Below, piece by piece: positions 42,062 through 51,424 of a DNA stretch of 64,000 nucleotides. This DNA comes from a bacterium (lineage in GTDB: Bacteria > Vulcanimicrobiota > Vulcanimicrobiia > Vulcanimicrobiales > Vulcanimicrobiaceae), in NCBI GenBank assembly GCA_021790935.1, contig JAJYFL010000001.1:62001-126000 (forward strand), written 5' to 3'. The notes under the pieces are model-generated. The model was given only the letters and a program-made list of their open reading frames with translations. It was not told the DNA's origin and made no database searches. Within the stretch, counting starts at the first letter, position 1; each line of letters opens with the position of its first letter. A program made the translations under genes and the position numbers.

Positions 42062-44989
42062 ATGAGGGGCGATTTGACGCCGGCACAGCGCCGCGCCGCC
42101 GGCGCTCGCGGCACCAACCAGCTCGTGGAGGCGGCGCCCGGGGCGGGGAAGACGCAGGTCGTCGTCGAGCGCTGCGCCGGCCTGGTCCGCGAGGGAGTCG
42201 GACCGGAGCGCATCTTGCTGCTGACGTTCTCGCGGCGTACCGTCGGTGAACTGCGAGCGCGTTTGGCAGCGCGGTTCGGTACCGGCGTACCGATTCCGGA
42301 CGTCCGTACCTTCCACGGGTTCGCTTCGCGACTGCTCGCCGTCGAAGGCGCGGCGTTTCGGAATCGGCGTCTGCTGAGCGCTCCGGCCGAAGCGGCGCTC
42401 TTTGCCGAAGCGGTGCGCCGGACGAAGTTGACCGGTTTCCCAAAAGAGGTCGTTCGCTCGGAACGCTTTCTTCGGGATGCGCAGCTGCGCGTCGCCGAAT
42501 TGGGACGGGCCGACGCCGGCGCCGTTGCGGCCCTCGAACGCGCCGCCGGTGCGAAAGTTCGCGATCTTGTCGCCATCGCACGGCGAGTACGCACGTTGCG
42601 GGACGATCTCGCAGTCGCCGATTACGACGATCTCGTCGCGCGCGCCGTTCGCCTCGCGGCGGATACGTCGAGCTCGGTTCACCAGTGGCTGCAGGGGCGG
42701 TACGCGCACGTCTTGGTCGACGAATTCCAAGATGCGAACCCCTTGCAGCTCGCGCTGCTCCGGCAGACCGGCGGGGAGATCTTTGCGATCGGAGACGCCG
42801 CACAGGCGATCTATGGCTTTCGCGGCGCCGCGCGCCAGGCGATCGAAGAAACGTCGCGCGCGTTGGAGATGCGCCGCGTCACGCTCGGCGAGAGCTTTCG
42901 CTGCTCGCAAGCCATCTGCAGTCTCGCCGCGGCGACGCCGTATCTTCCGCCGCACGCCGCGCCGATCTCGCACGGCACGGCGCCGGGCACCGTCGAGTAC
43001 CGGCAAGCGGCGACGCCGCTGGACGAGGCATCGCTCATCGGCGAGCGGGTGGCAGATGCGATCGCGCTCCAGCGGCGAGCCGCCAATACGATCGGCGTGC
43101 TGCTGCGCGCCTACGCTCCGCTTGGACCGCTGGTCGCCGCAGAGCTCGAGCGTCGCGGAATTCCGGTAGCGCAAACCGGCGGCATGCTGCTGCTGCACGA
43201 TCCGATCGTCGACGCGATCCTCGCCGGCCTCGAGGTTTTGCGGAAGCCCGGCGATCTCGATGCGTGGACGCGGCTGCTGGCACTGCCGGCGTTCGGGCAT
43301 TCGCCGCTCCGGATGCGCCTCGCATTCGAAGGCGGCACCGGGATCGGCATCGAGGCTGTCGCCCGCGCGCTCTCCGGGGCGCAGATCGGAGGGCGCTTGG
43401 AGCCGGCACGCTTCGCCGAAACCTTCCGCGCGGCGCTCGCGCTCTGGAATGCGGACGAGCCGATGCGCGCGGCGCGCAAACTCGCGCGCGGTTGGGATCT
43501 GCTCGGTTGGCTGATCGCCTCGGAGCGCGACGAGAACCTCCTGCGCGCGTCGAGCTCCCGGCTGAAGAGCTTTCTCGCCGGGTTCGCGGATCTTCAAGCC
43601 GTACGCCGCGATCTCGGCTTACCGGGCGGATCGGCTGCAACGCTCGATGCATTGATCGAGAGCGCGGCGCGGTGGACCGGCGAGGGAGACGATAACGCGC
43701 CGGCGGACGCGGTGCGCGTGCTGACGATACGTGCGGCGAAGGGTTTGGCGTTCGACTACGCGCTCGTCGGCGGCGCGGTCGAGGGCAGGCTGCCGCAGGA
43801 GCTGCGGCGAGACGCCATGGCCGGCGACTCCGAGATCGCTCTCGCTCGCACGCTCGGCATCGATCTGTCGATGACGGAAAGCGAACACGCCGGCGAGGAG
43901 GCCTCGCTCTGGTACCTAGCGGTCACGCGCGCGAAAACGCGCCTGAGCATCACCTGCGCCGCAAACGGTATGGACGGCGCGGTGCAAGTGCCGAGCCGCT
44001 TCATACCCCGCGAGGTCGTCGAGCGATTCGCAGACGAGTCCCCCTACCGCGCTGCGCTCACCTATCGTCCCGCTGCCGAGCCGCGGTTTCTAGAACCGCA
44101 GGTTCCGGTGCCGATCGCGCTTCCGCAATACGTGGCCGCGACGGGCGTCGATACCTGGCTTGCGTGCAAGCGTCGCTTCTATTACAAGAACGTCTTGAAG
44201 TTGGTCGATGACGCCGTGCCGCTTAACGTAACGACCGGTAACGTACTGCACGCGGTACTCGAACGCTTTCACGCGGACGAGCGCGACTTCACGCACGTAG
44301 CGGATGCGGATGCCGCGCGCTGGGAGGCGCGCCTACTCGCGTTGCGCGCGTCGGTCTGGCGCGATCGTGCCGACGACCTCGGCACCGCGCTTCAAGCGGC
44401 GGCTGCCGCGCGCAAGGCGGATCGGCTGCTCTCTGCTTACGCGCAATCGCTCGCACAACTTGCGAGGGAGGCACCGTTCACCGTCGTCGAAACCGAACGG
44501 ACCCACCGATTCGCGCTTCACGGCATCGAGATAGTAGGTCGCGTCGACCGCGTGGACCGCCTCGCCGACGATTCGTTAGCGGTACGCGACTATAAGACGG
44601 GCGGGCTCGACGCCACGCTGCGCGATGCGATCGCGAGTCTCGCCGATGCGGCCGAGAGCGGCCAAGTTTGGGTGAAGGGCCTAAAAAAGCGGTTGTACGC
44701 CCAACTCGCGCTCTACCGGCACGCGCCGGACCTCCCTAATACGCGAAGGGTGAGCTACATCTATCTCGACGGCAAGAAGGAGCGGCGCAAGAGCACCGTC
44801 ACCCCGGTCGAGATCGATACGCTCGAGGAGGGCGAAGCGCTCGGTGCGCTCGACGGGCTCCTTGAGGCCCTCTTCTTCGACGCTTGGCGTACCGAGGTGC
44901 TCGACCTCGAGCCGACAGGGAACGCGGCCGAATGCACGCTCTGCGGCTTCGCGCAGCTGTGCCCGGGCGCCGCGGCGGACGAGCCATGA
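42062..44989 (+). CDS. UvrD/Rep-type helicase fused to a RecB-type nuclease, AdnAB-like (first subunit)
   Basis: A 975 aa DNA-repair motor. Superfamily 1A helicase motifs include Walker A APGAGKT (25-31), TFHGFASRLL, HVLVDEFQDANPLQ (Walker B), GDAAQAIYGFRGAA and VLTIRAAKGLAFDYALVGG. The C-terminal part is a PD-(D/E)xK nuclease: VGRVDRVDRLADDSLAVRDYKTG has the catalytic Asp and Lys. Four cysteines fit a 4Fe-4S nuclease as in AddB: WLACKRRF, then ECTLCGFAQLCPG. Motor plus nuclease in each of two adjacent subunits matches mycobacterial AdnAB. ATG 42062 is my choice; ATG 42029 and 42044 are upstream alternatives. It overlaps the next gene by 4 bases. Confidence 0.85.
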   Translation: MRGDLTPAQRRAAGARGTNQLVEAAPGAGKTQVVVERCAGLVREGVGPERILLLTFSRRTVGELRARLAARFGTGVPIPDVRTFHGFASRLLAVEGAAFRNRRLLSAPAEAALFAEAVRRTKLTGFPKEVVRSERFLRDAQLRVAELGRADAGAVAALERAAGAKVRDLVAIARRVRTLRDDLAVADYDDLVARAVRLAADTSSSVHQWLQGRYAHVLVDEFQDANPLQLALLRQTGGEIFAIGDAAQAIYGFRGAARQAIEETSRALEMRRVTLGESFRCSQAICSLAAATPYLPPHAAPISHGTAPGTVEYRQAATPLDEASLIGERVADAIALQRRAANTIGVLLRAYAPLGPLVAAELERRGIPVAQTGGMLLLHDPIVDAILAGLEVLRKPGDLDAWTRLLALPAFGHSPLRMRLAFEGGTGIGIEAVARALSGAQIGGRLEPARFAETFRAALALWNADEPMRAARKLARGWDLLGWLIASERDENLLRASSSRLKSFLAGFADLQAVRRDLGLPGGSAATLDALIESAARWTGEGDDNAPADAVRVLTIRAAKGLAFDYALVGGAVEGRLPQELRRDAMAGDSEIALARTLGIDLSMTESEHAGEEASLWYLAVTRAKTRLSITCAANGMDGAVQVPSRFIPREVVERFADESPYRAALTYRPAAEPRFLEPQVPVPIALPQYVAATGVDTWLACKRRFYYKNVLKLVDDAVPLNVTTGNVLHAVLERFHADERDFTHVADADAARWEARLLALRASVWRDRADDLGTALQAAAAARKADRLLSAYAQSLAQLAREAPFTVVETERTHRFALHGIEIVGRVDRVDRLADDSLAVRDYKTGGLDATLRDAIASLADAAESGQVWVKGLKKRLYAQLALYRHAPDLPNTRRVSYIYLDGKKERRKSTVTPVEIDTLEEGEALGALDGLLEALFFDAWRTEVLDLEPTGNAAECTLCGFAQLCPGAAADEP

Positions 44990-47900
44990 CTACCGCGCGG
45001 TGGGAGCTCGCGCTCGGCGGGGGCAAGCGCCCGAGCGACGACCAGCGCGCCGCGATTACGGCGCCGCTCGAGGGTCGCCGCTGCATCGACGCGGGCGCCG
45101 GAACCGGGAAGACCGCGACGCTCGCGCTACGCGCGTTGTACCTGATCGAGACGGGGCAGCTGCTCGCGCGCGAGCTGCTCGTCGTCACGTTCACGCGTAA
45201 GGCGGCCGCCGAGATCGGCCAGCGCATCCACAACATGCTGCCGCCGAGCGGCGACGCTGACGCCGGCGGGTCCGTAACTTGTTCTACGATCCACGCGCTG
45301 GCGGCGTCGCTGCTACGTGAGTTTGCCTACGACTGCGGGCTCGCAGATCTGCCGCGAACCGTAACCGACGGCGAAGCCCGCGCGATATTCCATAGCTCGT
45401 TTGCGGCGATGCTGCGCGGCGAACTCGCTACGGATGCGAGCGCGTTGCCGTTGCCAGATCTTCTGAGCGGGGGCTACGACTTCGAAGGCGATCTCGCGTG
45501 CGTCGCGCTCGCGTTCAAGAACCGCGGCACCGGCGTCGACGAGTTCGAACGCGGCGCACTTGCCCAAAGCGACGCCCTGGAGCGGCAAGACTGGGGCCAG
45601 CTCTGGAAGCGAAACGGCAGATACAAGCAAGAAGTTCGCCGCGCGGGCGAGGAGCCCAACCCCGAACGCACCGCCGGGCAGCGCATCGCCGAGTCCGAAG
45701 CCGAGCGGAAGAACGTCCGCCTCATCGCCGCGCTGTTTCGCCGCTTCGACGAAGATCTGCGGCACGCCGGCGCGATGACCTATGGCGACTTGATCGCCAC
45801 CGCAACCGCAATGCTGCTATCGCATCCGGAGATCGTAACGGTTTTGCGCGAGCGTTGGAAGTATGCGCTCATCGACGAGTTCCAGGACACGAGCCTGAGT
45901 CAAATGCGTTTCCTTACCGCGCTCTTCGGCGACGGACCGCTGATGCCGGTGGGCGACTTCCGCCAGTCGATCTACGGTTTCAACGGCGCGCACCCGCGCG
46001 TGATGCAAGAGTTCAAAGAGGCGGCGAACCGGACGTATCCCTTAACGGTGAATCGCCGGTCGTATCGCGAGATCGTGCAGAGCGCGCACGCGGTGCTGAG
46101 AGCGCGCGCGCCCGGACTTCTCGACGCGCTGGACGCGGGTCTCGACGCCAACAAGCGCGAGGGCGGCGCCGAAGTCGTTCGCGTGCAGACCTTCCGCAGC
46201 GAAGGCGGGGGCGCGAGAGAACATGCCCGGGAGGAGGCGCTCGGCATCGCTGCCGAGATCGAACGGCTGCTTCGCGGCGGCGCGAAGGCATCGCAAGTCG
46301 CCATTTTGCTCCGGCGGCGAACGCACGCGGAGGCTTACGTTCGAGAGCTCAACGCACGAGGTATCGCGGCGGCCCTCGACCGGCGGACGGGGTTACTCGA
46401 CGCCGCCGAAGTGCGCGACGCCATGGCCTGGATGGCGCTGCTCTTACGCCTCGATGACGCTCGAGCCGCGGTCCGCATTCTACAGTCGCCCGCGGTCGGG
46501 ATCTCGGATGGCGGCCTTGCCGCGATCGCCGGTGCCGGCGGAGCGCGTAACGCGGCATGGCTGCGGCCGTTGCTGCGTGGCGAACTCGACGCGCAGCTCG
46601 ACGCGGATACCGCCGCGCGAGTTCGATACTTCCGTTCGCTGCTCGAGGGGCTGCTGCGCGCGCCGTCGTTGCCGCTGGCACGGGGCGTGCGCGAGGTGCT
46701 GCGGCTTGCGCCGATCGCAGCATCCTATGCGACGCCGCCAAGCCTTGCCACAGCCCAGGTCATCGCGAATTTGCGCAACCTCCAAACGCTGGCGGAAAGC
46801 CACGCGGCCGAGAGGCCGATCGCGCGTCTCGCCGATTTCGTGACGTATCTAGAGGACTTCGTGAGATATGGCGACGACCCGCAAGAGGCGGAGCTGGATT
46901 TCGACGGCGTGCGCATCATGACCGTGCATCAGGCGAAGGGCTTGGAGTGGGACTACGTCTTCGTCGCCTGCGTCAGCGACGCCCAATATGGCACCGCCGA
47001 TTTCGGACGCGGCCGGACGGTCCGCGTGGATCCGCAGTCGTATGCGTTTGCCCTACGCTTTAGCGCGGACGGAACGACGCCCCTGCGATGGTATATGTCG
47101 GACGCGCCCCACGACGCGCAGACCGGCATGCGGTCCGCAGAGGATCCGGGGAAGCGCGAACGCGAGGACGAACAGGCCCGCACTTTTTACGTCGCGATGA
47201 CCCGCGCAAAGGAGCGGCTGTATATCTCGGGCATCCCGAGCAGAGGCAAGAAGGAGCCGCATTTCCTTGAAGCCGTGCGCCAGTGGGCGCTCGAACGCGA
47301 TATGCCACCCGAACGCCTCCATTTCGCCGCAGAACCGGAGCACGCGGCCGAGGCGTCCTCTGCAGCGATGCGGCCACCTATCGAGGTAGCGCAGGAATTT
47401 GGCGCCATCGCGTACGAGGCGCAGTCCGACTTCGTCCCGCGCATCTCGTTTACGGCGATCGCCACGTTCCAAACGTGCCCGCGCCAGGCGCGGTACCGCT
47501 ACCGCCTGCACCTGCCCGATCTGCGCGAAGGCGAGGCGTTATATGCCGGTGCAGTCGAAAGCGCGGCGGCCACGATCGACGCCGCGACGTTCGGCAATCT
47601 CGTCCACCGGGCCATGGAAGTGTGGGGAGGAGCCGCCATCGAAGGCGCCCCGATCGAGGGCGAGGCAGCGTTCGCGCAGGCGATCGCCGAGTTCGCCGGT
47701 GTCCCCGAGAACGAACGCCGGCGCGCTCTTGCTGCGGTTGGACACGCGATCGATGCGCTCGCCGGTTACGTACCGATCGAGGTAGAGGCGCCGTTTTCGA
47801 CGATCGTCGAAGGGATCCGCATCGAAGGCTACATCGACGTGGTCGCGCGCGACCGGCACGGCGCGATCGCCATAATCGACTACAAGACCGGGCGCACCGA

Positions 47901-48177
47901 AGACGAGCATTACGCGTTGCAACTCGCAGTCTACAAGCATGCGTACGAGGAGTCGCACCCAGGCGCGACGGTTCTGCCCGCGATCCTTCGGGTAAGCGGC
48001 GATGGCGCGCGCTTGCGCGCCGGGCGCGACGTTTCGCCGGTAGAGTTGGGCCGGTCCGTTACCGAGGTGGGCGCGTTACGCGACGACACGCCGCGGGTCG
48101 GCGAATGGTGCCGGACCTGTGCCTACGCAGGCGGGCCGTGCGAAGCATTTGCAGAAAGCACGACGGTTGACGGTTGA
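44986..48177 (+). CDS. UvrD/Rep-type helicase fused to a RecB-type nuclease, AdnAB-like (second subunit)
   Basis: A 1063 aa partner of the preceding gene. Helicase motifs: Walker A AGAGTGKT (36-43), TFTRKAAAEIGQRI, CSTIHALAASLLREF, YALIDEFQDTSLSQM, VGDFRQSIYGFNGAHP, VRIMTVHQAKGLEWDYVFV and TFYVAMTRAKERLYISG. The nuclease follows with IEGYIDVVARDRHGAIAIID and IIDYKTGR, and cysteines FQTCPRQARYRYRL and WCRTCAYAGGPC that suit an iron-sulfur cluster. Both motor and nuclease motifs appear intact. Coupled to the first subunit by ATGA, the pair probably forms a heterodimer that resects double-strand breaks, in place of RecBCD or AddAB. Confidence 0.87.
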   Translation: MTTARWELALGGGKRPSDDQRAAITAPLEGRRCIDAGAGTGKTATLALRALYLIETGQLLARELLVVTFTRKAAAEIGQRIHNMLPPSGDADAGGSVTCSTIHALAASLLREFAYDCGLADLPRTVTDGEARAIFHSSFAAMLRGELATDASALPLPDLLSGGYDFEGDLACVALAFKNRGTGVDEFERGALAQSDALERQDWGQLWKRNGRYKQEVRRAGEEPNPERTAGQRIAESEAERKNVRLIAALFRRFDEDLRHAGAMTYGDLIATATAMLLSHPEIVTVLRERWKYALIDEFQDTSLSQMRFLTALFGDGPLMPVGDFRQSIYGFNGAHPRVMQEFKEAANRTYPLTVNRRSYREIVQSAHAVLRARAPGLLDALDAGLDANKREGGAEVVRVQTFRSEGGGAREHAREEALGIAAEIERLLRGGAKASQVAILLRRRTHAEAYVRELNARGIAAALDRRTGLLDAAEVRDAMAWMALLLRLDDARAAVRILQSPAVGISDGGLAAIAGAGGARNAAWLRPLLRGELDAQLDADTAARVRYFRSLLEGLLRAPSLPLARGVREVLRLAPIAASYATPPSLATAQVIANLRNLQTLAESHAAERPIARLADFVTYLEDFVRYGDDPQEAELDFDGVRIMTVHQAKGLEWDYVFVACVSDAQYGTADFGRGRTVRVDPQSYAFALRFSADGTTPLRWYMSDAPHDAQTGMRSAEDPGKREREDEQARTFYVAMTRAKERLYISGIPSRGKKEPHFLEAVRQWALERDMPPERLHFAAEPEHAAEASSAAMRPPIEVAQEFGAIAYEAQSDFVPRISFTAIATFQTCPRQARYRYRLHLPDLREGEALYAGAVESAAATIDAATFGNLVHRAMEVWGGAAIEGAPIEGEAAFAQAIAEFAGVPENERRRALAAVGHAIDALAGYVPIEVEAPFSTIVEGIRIEGYIDVVARDRHGAIAIIDYKTGRTEDEHYALQLAVYKHAYEESHPGATVLPAILRVSGDGARLRAGRDVSPVELGRSVTEVGALRDDTPRVGEWCRTCAYAGGPCEAFAESTTVDG

Positions 48178-48254
48178 CTAAAACAAGCGTTAAATAGGAG
48201 ATAGCACCGCTCGCGCGGCGAAAGATCGGTGCGGCACGCTTATTTGGAGGGCTT

Positions 48255-48728
48255 ATGAAGCATCACGTTCTTGCCGCGTTTTGCGCGATCGTCGTCGCCT
48301 GCACCGCAGCGGCCGGCGCCGCACAGCCACCAGCCGCGATAGCGAGAATCGTAAAGACGATCGTTGGCGCCGAAGTCCCCGGCAGCACCGCCGCGCTCGC
48401 CCATCTCTATACGCCCGACGCCGTCGTCGTCGACGAGTTCTCACCCTTCATATGGACAGGCGCCGATAGCGGGCGAGTGTGGTTCGTTGCGCTCGACAGA
48501 GTACTTGCGAACCTGAAGATGCATGGGTTGAAAGTTGTCGCCGCTCCCGCTAGCGAGTACCTGCAAACCGGGAACGCCGCCTACGAGATCGTGCCGTTGA
48601 CGCTGGACGGCATGGAGGGTGCGAAGGCGTCCCACGAAACGGGCACGCTTACGTTTACGTTCCGGCGTTTGCGTTCGACGTGGAAGATATCGAGCCAAGT
48701 CTGGACGACGCGGACTTCATCGAACTAA
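48255..48728 (+). CDS. Secreted SnoaL/NTF2-like protein
   Basis: A 157 aa exported protein. A signal peptide (1-22, MKHHVLAAFCAIVVACTAAA) precedes an NTF2-like alpha+beta cone: helical start, HLYTPDAVVVDEFSPFIWTG, and paired strands ending in GTLTFTFRRLRSTWKISSQV plus W. The pattern fits the DUF4440/SnoaL-like group, often a ketosteroid-isomerase-like binding fold. No catalytic residues can be assigned. GGAGGG lies 6-11 bases before ATG 48255. It is convergent with the hydrogenase operon. Confidence 0.62.
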   Translation: MKHHVLAAFCAIVVACTAAAGAAQPPAAIARIVKTIVGAEVPGSTAALAHLYTPDAVVVDEFSPFIWTGADSGRVWFVALDRVLANLKMHGLKVVAAPASEYLQTGNAAYEIVPLTLDGMEGAKASHETGTLTFTFRRLRSTWKISSQVWTTRTSSN

Positions 48729-48746
48729 CGGCGCAGCGCGCCAATC

Positions 48747-49529
48747 TCATTCCGCGGAAGGCGCAACAGCCCGCGTCGATGCGAATATCCAAGCGAACAC
48801 GGCCAGTAGCGTGAGAACCAGGGTGCCGCTGACCGCCAAATCGGAAAAAGGCGTTCGAACCCCAAGAACCAGGACCAGTTCGTAGGCCGCAACCGCAACG
48901 GCGAAGAGCGACACGGACCAAATCCACACGCGCATTACATGCGGCAGCTGACCGGAACGATAGGTGACCAGGCGATGAACGAGGATGGAATCCAGCGTGT
49001 CCGTGCAGCACATTCCGGCGGAGAACATTACACCGACCAGCACCGCGCCAAGTACTCCCGCATCCGCGCCGAATGCCACCGCGTAGGCGGCGATCTGAGA
49101 CGACGTTTCGAAGCCGAAACCGAACAATAGTCCGACCGGGATCGCCATCCAGGGGCTGCTGGCTTGACGTAGCCACACCGGAAGCAAGCCTGTCTTGAAT
49201 CCCCCGGCGCGATACGTCCGCCCGCTTGCAAGTTGCCGGAAGTTGAGTGCGGCAATGAACAGTAACATGAGTATGCTTACCCAGGTACCGATGCGCTCGA
49301 TCGCTGCCGAGTGCGGCGCAAACGTAGAACCGAGGAACCCAATCAGCGCGGCAAGAGTGATAACCATGACCATGTGCCCGCCGGCAAAAAACGTGCCGAC
49401 GAATCGGGTCCACGGCGACCGGCGCGGCGCGCAATTGCGCGTCAGATTGTCGATCGCCGCAACATGATCCGGATCCGCGCCGTGCCGCAGGCCGAGCGCG
49501 AAGACCGTAAACGCACCGGTCGCGATCAC
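48747..49529 (-). CDS. NiCoT family nickel/cobalt permease
   Basis: A 260 aa membrane protein with about eight hydrophobic helices. The family signature in helix 2 is RHGADPDHVAAIDN (15-28), close to the consensus HAxDADH but with Gly and Pro in place of Ala residues. The second signature, LLFGFGFETSSQIAA, is typical, and GMCCTDTLDSILVHR is a later motif. It would import Ni2+ for the hydrogenase made from the same operon, of which it is the last gene. The GTG at 49529 overlaps the hypB stop by 4 bases; a longer start at 49574 would lie inside hypB. Confidence 0.85.
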   Translation of the reverse strand: MIATGAFTVFALGLRHGADPDHVAAIDNLTRNCAPRRSPWTRFVGTFFAGGHMVMVITLAALIGFLGSTFAPHSAAIERIGTWVSILMLLFIAALNFRQLASGRTYRAGGFKTGLLPVWLRQASSPWMAIPVGLLFGFGFETSSQIAAYAVAFGADAGVLGAVLVGVMFSAGMCCTDTLDSILVHRLVTYRSGQLPHVMRVWIWSVSLFAVAVAAYELVLVLGVRTPFSDLAVSGTLVLTLLAVFAWIFASTRAVAPSAE

Positions 49530-50233
49530 GAGCGCGCCCCGGTCGGTTCCGGCTTCATCAGCCCGCCAATCCATTCAAGCCATTGCGCCATTCCCTCGCC
49601 CGTATGTGCCGAAAGCCTAATCACGCGCGGCATCGGATTCACGCGCGCAACCGCATCTTCGTAATCCTCGATCTTCGTCCCGGGCAGATGCGGCAACAGA
49701 TCGATTTTGGTGAGCAGGACGAGACCGGTTTTCATGAACATGACCGGGTATTTCAACGGCTTGTCCCAGCCCTCGGTTACCGAGAGCGCCACGACGTTTG
49801 CAGCTTGGCCGAGATCGTATACGGCCGGGCAGACGAGATTGCCAACGTTCTCCACCGCCAAAATGTCGTAACCGGACGGCGGCAGGTCATCCAGTGCGTG
49901 ATGCACCATCGCCGCGTCGAGGTGACATGCGGAACCGGTGCTAACCGACACCGCCTCAATGCCGGCGCGACGCAAGCGCTCGGCATCGTGATCGGTTGCG
50001 AGGTCGCCGTTTATCGCCACCATACGGAACCGTCCGTGCAACGCGGCGGCCGTGGCTTCGAGTAAGGCGGTCTTCCCCGCTCCCGGAGACCCCATGACGT
50101 TGAGCGCGAGAACGCCGCTCCGTTCAAAATGCTCGCGATTGTGTGCCGCGGCACGGTCGTTGCCGGAGAGAATCCGTTCGTGTACGTCGACCGACACGAT
50201 CTCCGTGTCGCCGCATCCGCATTCCTGACACAT
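49526..50233 (-). CDS. hypB: Hydrogenase nickel incorporation GTPase HypB
   Basis: A GTPase of 235 aa that delivers Ni to the hydrogenase large subunit with HypA. The N-terminus MCQECGCG carries Cys2, Cys5 and Cys7, the high-affinity metal site. The P-loop is GSPGAGKT (48-55). STGSACHLDAAMVHHAL holds the G-domain Cys and His metal site, and LLTKIDLLPHLPG gives the guanine contact. There is no His-rich storage stretch. GGAGG lies 7 bases before ATG 50233, which shares one base with the hypA stop. Confidence 0.96.
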   Translation of the reverse strand: MCQECGCGDTEIVSVDVHERILSGNDRAAAHNREHFERSGVLALNVMGSPGAGKTALLEATAAALHGRFRMVAINGDLATDHDAERLRRAGIEAVSVSTGSACHLDAAMVHHALDDLPPSGYDILAVENVGNLVCPAVYDLGQAANVVALSVTEGWDKPLKYPVMFMKTGLVLLTKIDLLPHLPGTKIEDYEDAVARVNPMPRVIRLSAHTGEGMAQWLEWIGGLMKPEPTGARS

Positions 50234-50574
50234 CACGAAACCTCCATCTCGATTCGGTTTAAAATAATTTCGTCGCCGGCGGTAAGGCGCGGCGGCGTTC
50301 CGCACCGCCCGCACAACAGCCCCGCATCTCGGTCGATCACCGTTCCGCATGCCGGACAGGTCCAACGCTCGGCAATGCGCTCGATGACGAGCTCCGCTCC
50401 CTGGCATAGCGTCCGCTCGCGAAAGACGTCGAATGCGGCGGTTAGGAGAACCGGCTCGACTCCCGAAACCGTGCCGATTCGTACGTGCACGCGATTCACG
50501 ACACGGGCACCGCGCCGCCGCGCTTCGCCCTCCACCTGCGAGATGAGTGCTCCAACAATCGAGTACTCGTGCAT
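50233..50574 (-). CDS. hypA: Hydrogenase maturation factor HypA
   Basis: A 113 aa nickel chaperone working with HypB. The N-terminus MHEYSIVGALI supplies the Ni site (His2, Glu3). A structural zinc is held by Cys73, Cys76, Cys88 and Cys91 (WTCPACG and LLCGRCG). ATG 50574 lies 7 bases after the crotonase stop. Length and motifs are normal. Confidence 0.95.
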   Translation of the reverse strand: MHEYSIVGALISQVEGEARRRGARVVNRVHVRIGTVSGVEPVLLTAAFDVFRERTLCQGAELVIERIAERWTCPACGTVIDRDAGLLCGRCGTPPRLTAGDEIILNRIEMEVS

Positions 50575-50581
50575 CGCCGCC

Positions 50582-51424
50582 TCAGCGCTCTCCAAACTGT
50601 GGTATCTTCTTGGCGACGAACGCCTCGATGCCCGCCTTGAAATCGCTGCCGTCGGCAACTCTGGCAAGCGTGTCGAGCTCTTGGTCCAGATGATGATCGA
50701 GACGATCGACGCCGGCGGCTTGATTGATCAACGCTTTTGCATATCCATACGCGTGCGTCGGTCCTTCCGCGAGTTCTTGCGCGATTGCCATCGTCTTTGC
50801 TTCGAATTGATCCGTCGGATAGACCGCGTTGACGAGCCCCCACTCCAGCGCTTCCCGAGCGTCGAGTCGCGGATTGAGCAACACCATCGCCATCGCGCGG
50901 TGTAGGCCCAGCAGCCGCGGCAGAAAGAACGTGGAACTTTCCGCGCCCGTAAGGCCGGTGCGTTTGTACGCCCATTCGAAGTTTGCGCGCTCCGACGCGA
51001 AGACTAAATCGCAACACATCGCTAAACCGAAGCCGCCTGCGGCAGCCATTCCGTCAACTGCCGCGATGACCGGTTTGGCGGCGCGCTTGATCTCCGAGAT
51101 AGTACTGTGGAGATACTCGAGAATCTGCTTAAATACCTGACCGAAGCCCTCGGGAACCGCGGTTGCCTCCGGTTGCAAGTATGAGAGATCGGCCGCTTCC
51201 GCGCCGGCATAGATGTACTTCAAGTCCGCGCCGCTGCAAAATACGCCATTCGCCCCGCGCAAGACGATCGCCCGCACCGTATCGTCGCGAGCAAACTCTA
51301 GACTGGCTTTGCGCAAGTCGCGCGCCGTCTCGACGTCTAGTGAGTTGAAGCGCTCGCGACGATCGATCGTGATAACGCCGACGGCTCCTACGCGTTGTTG
51401 AACAATATGTTCCACTGCTAACAT
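50582..51424 (-). CDS. Enoyl-CoA hydratase/isomerase (crotonase) family protein within the hyp operon
   Basis: A 280 aa crotonase-fold protein. The oxyanion-hole segments are NGVFCSGADLKYIY and AAVDGMAAAGGFGLAMCCDL. The glutamates used by classical enoyl-CoA hydratases are missing: the position in GGGCEL is a Gly (GGFGLA), and the second is not Glu in FEWAYKRTGLTGAESST. The product may therefore be an isomerase, a thioesterase-like enzyme or something else. The gene overlaps hypE by 7 bases and precedes hypA by 7, so it is part of the hydrogenase operon. HypX, which makes CO for the active site under air, has a crotonase-like half; a related role is a guess. Confidence 0.82.
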   Translation of the reverse strand: MLAVEHIVQQRVGAVGVITIDRRERFNSLDVETARDLRKASLEFARDDTVRAIVLRGANGVFCSGADLKYIYAGAEAADLSYLQPEATAVPEGFGQVFKQILEYLHSTISEIKRAAKPVIAAVDGMAAAGGFGLAMCCDLVFASERANFEWAYKRTGLTGAESSTFFLPRLLGLHRAMAMVLLNPRLDAREALEWGLVNAVYPTDQFEAKTMAIAQELAEGPTHAYGYAKALINQAAGVDRLDHHLDQELDTLARVADGSDFKAGIEAFVAKKIPQFGER

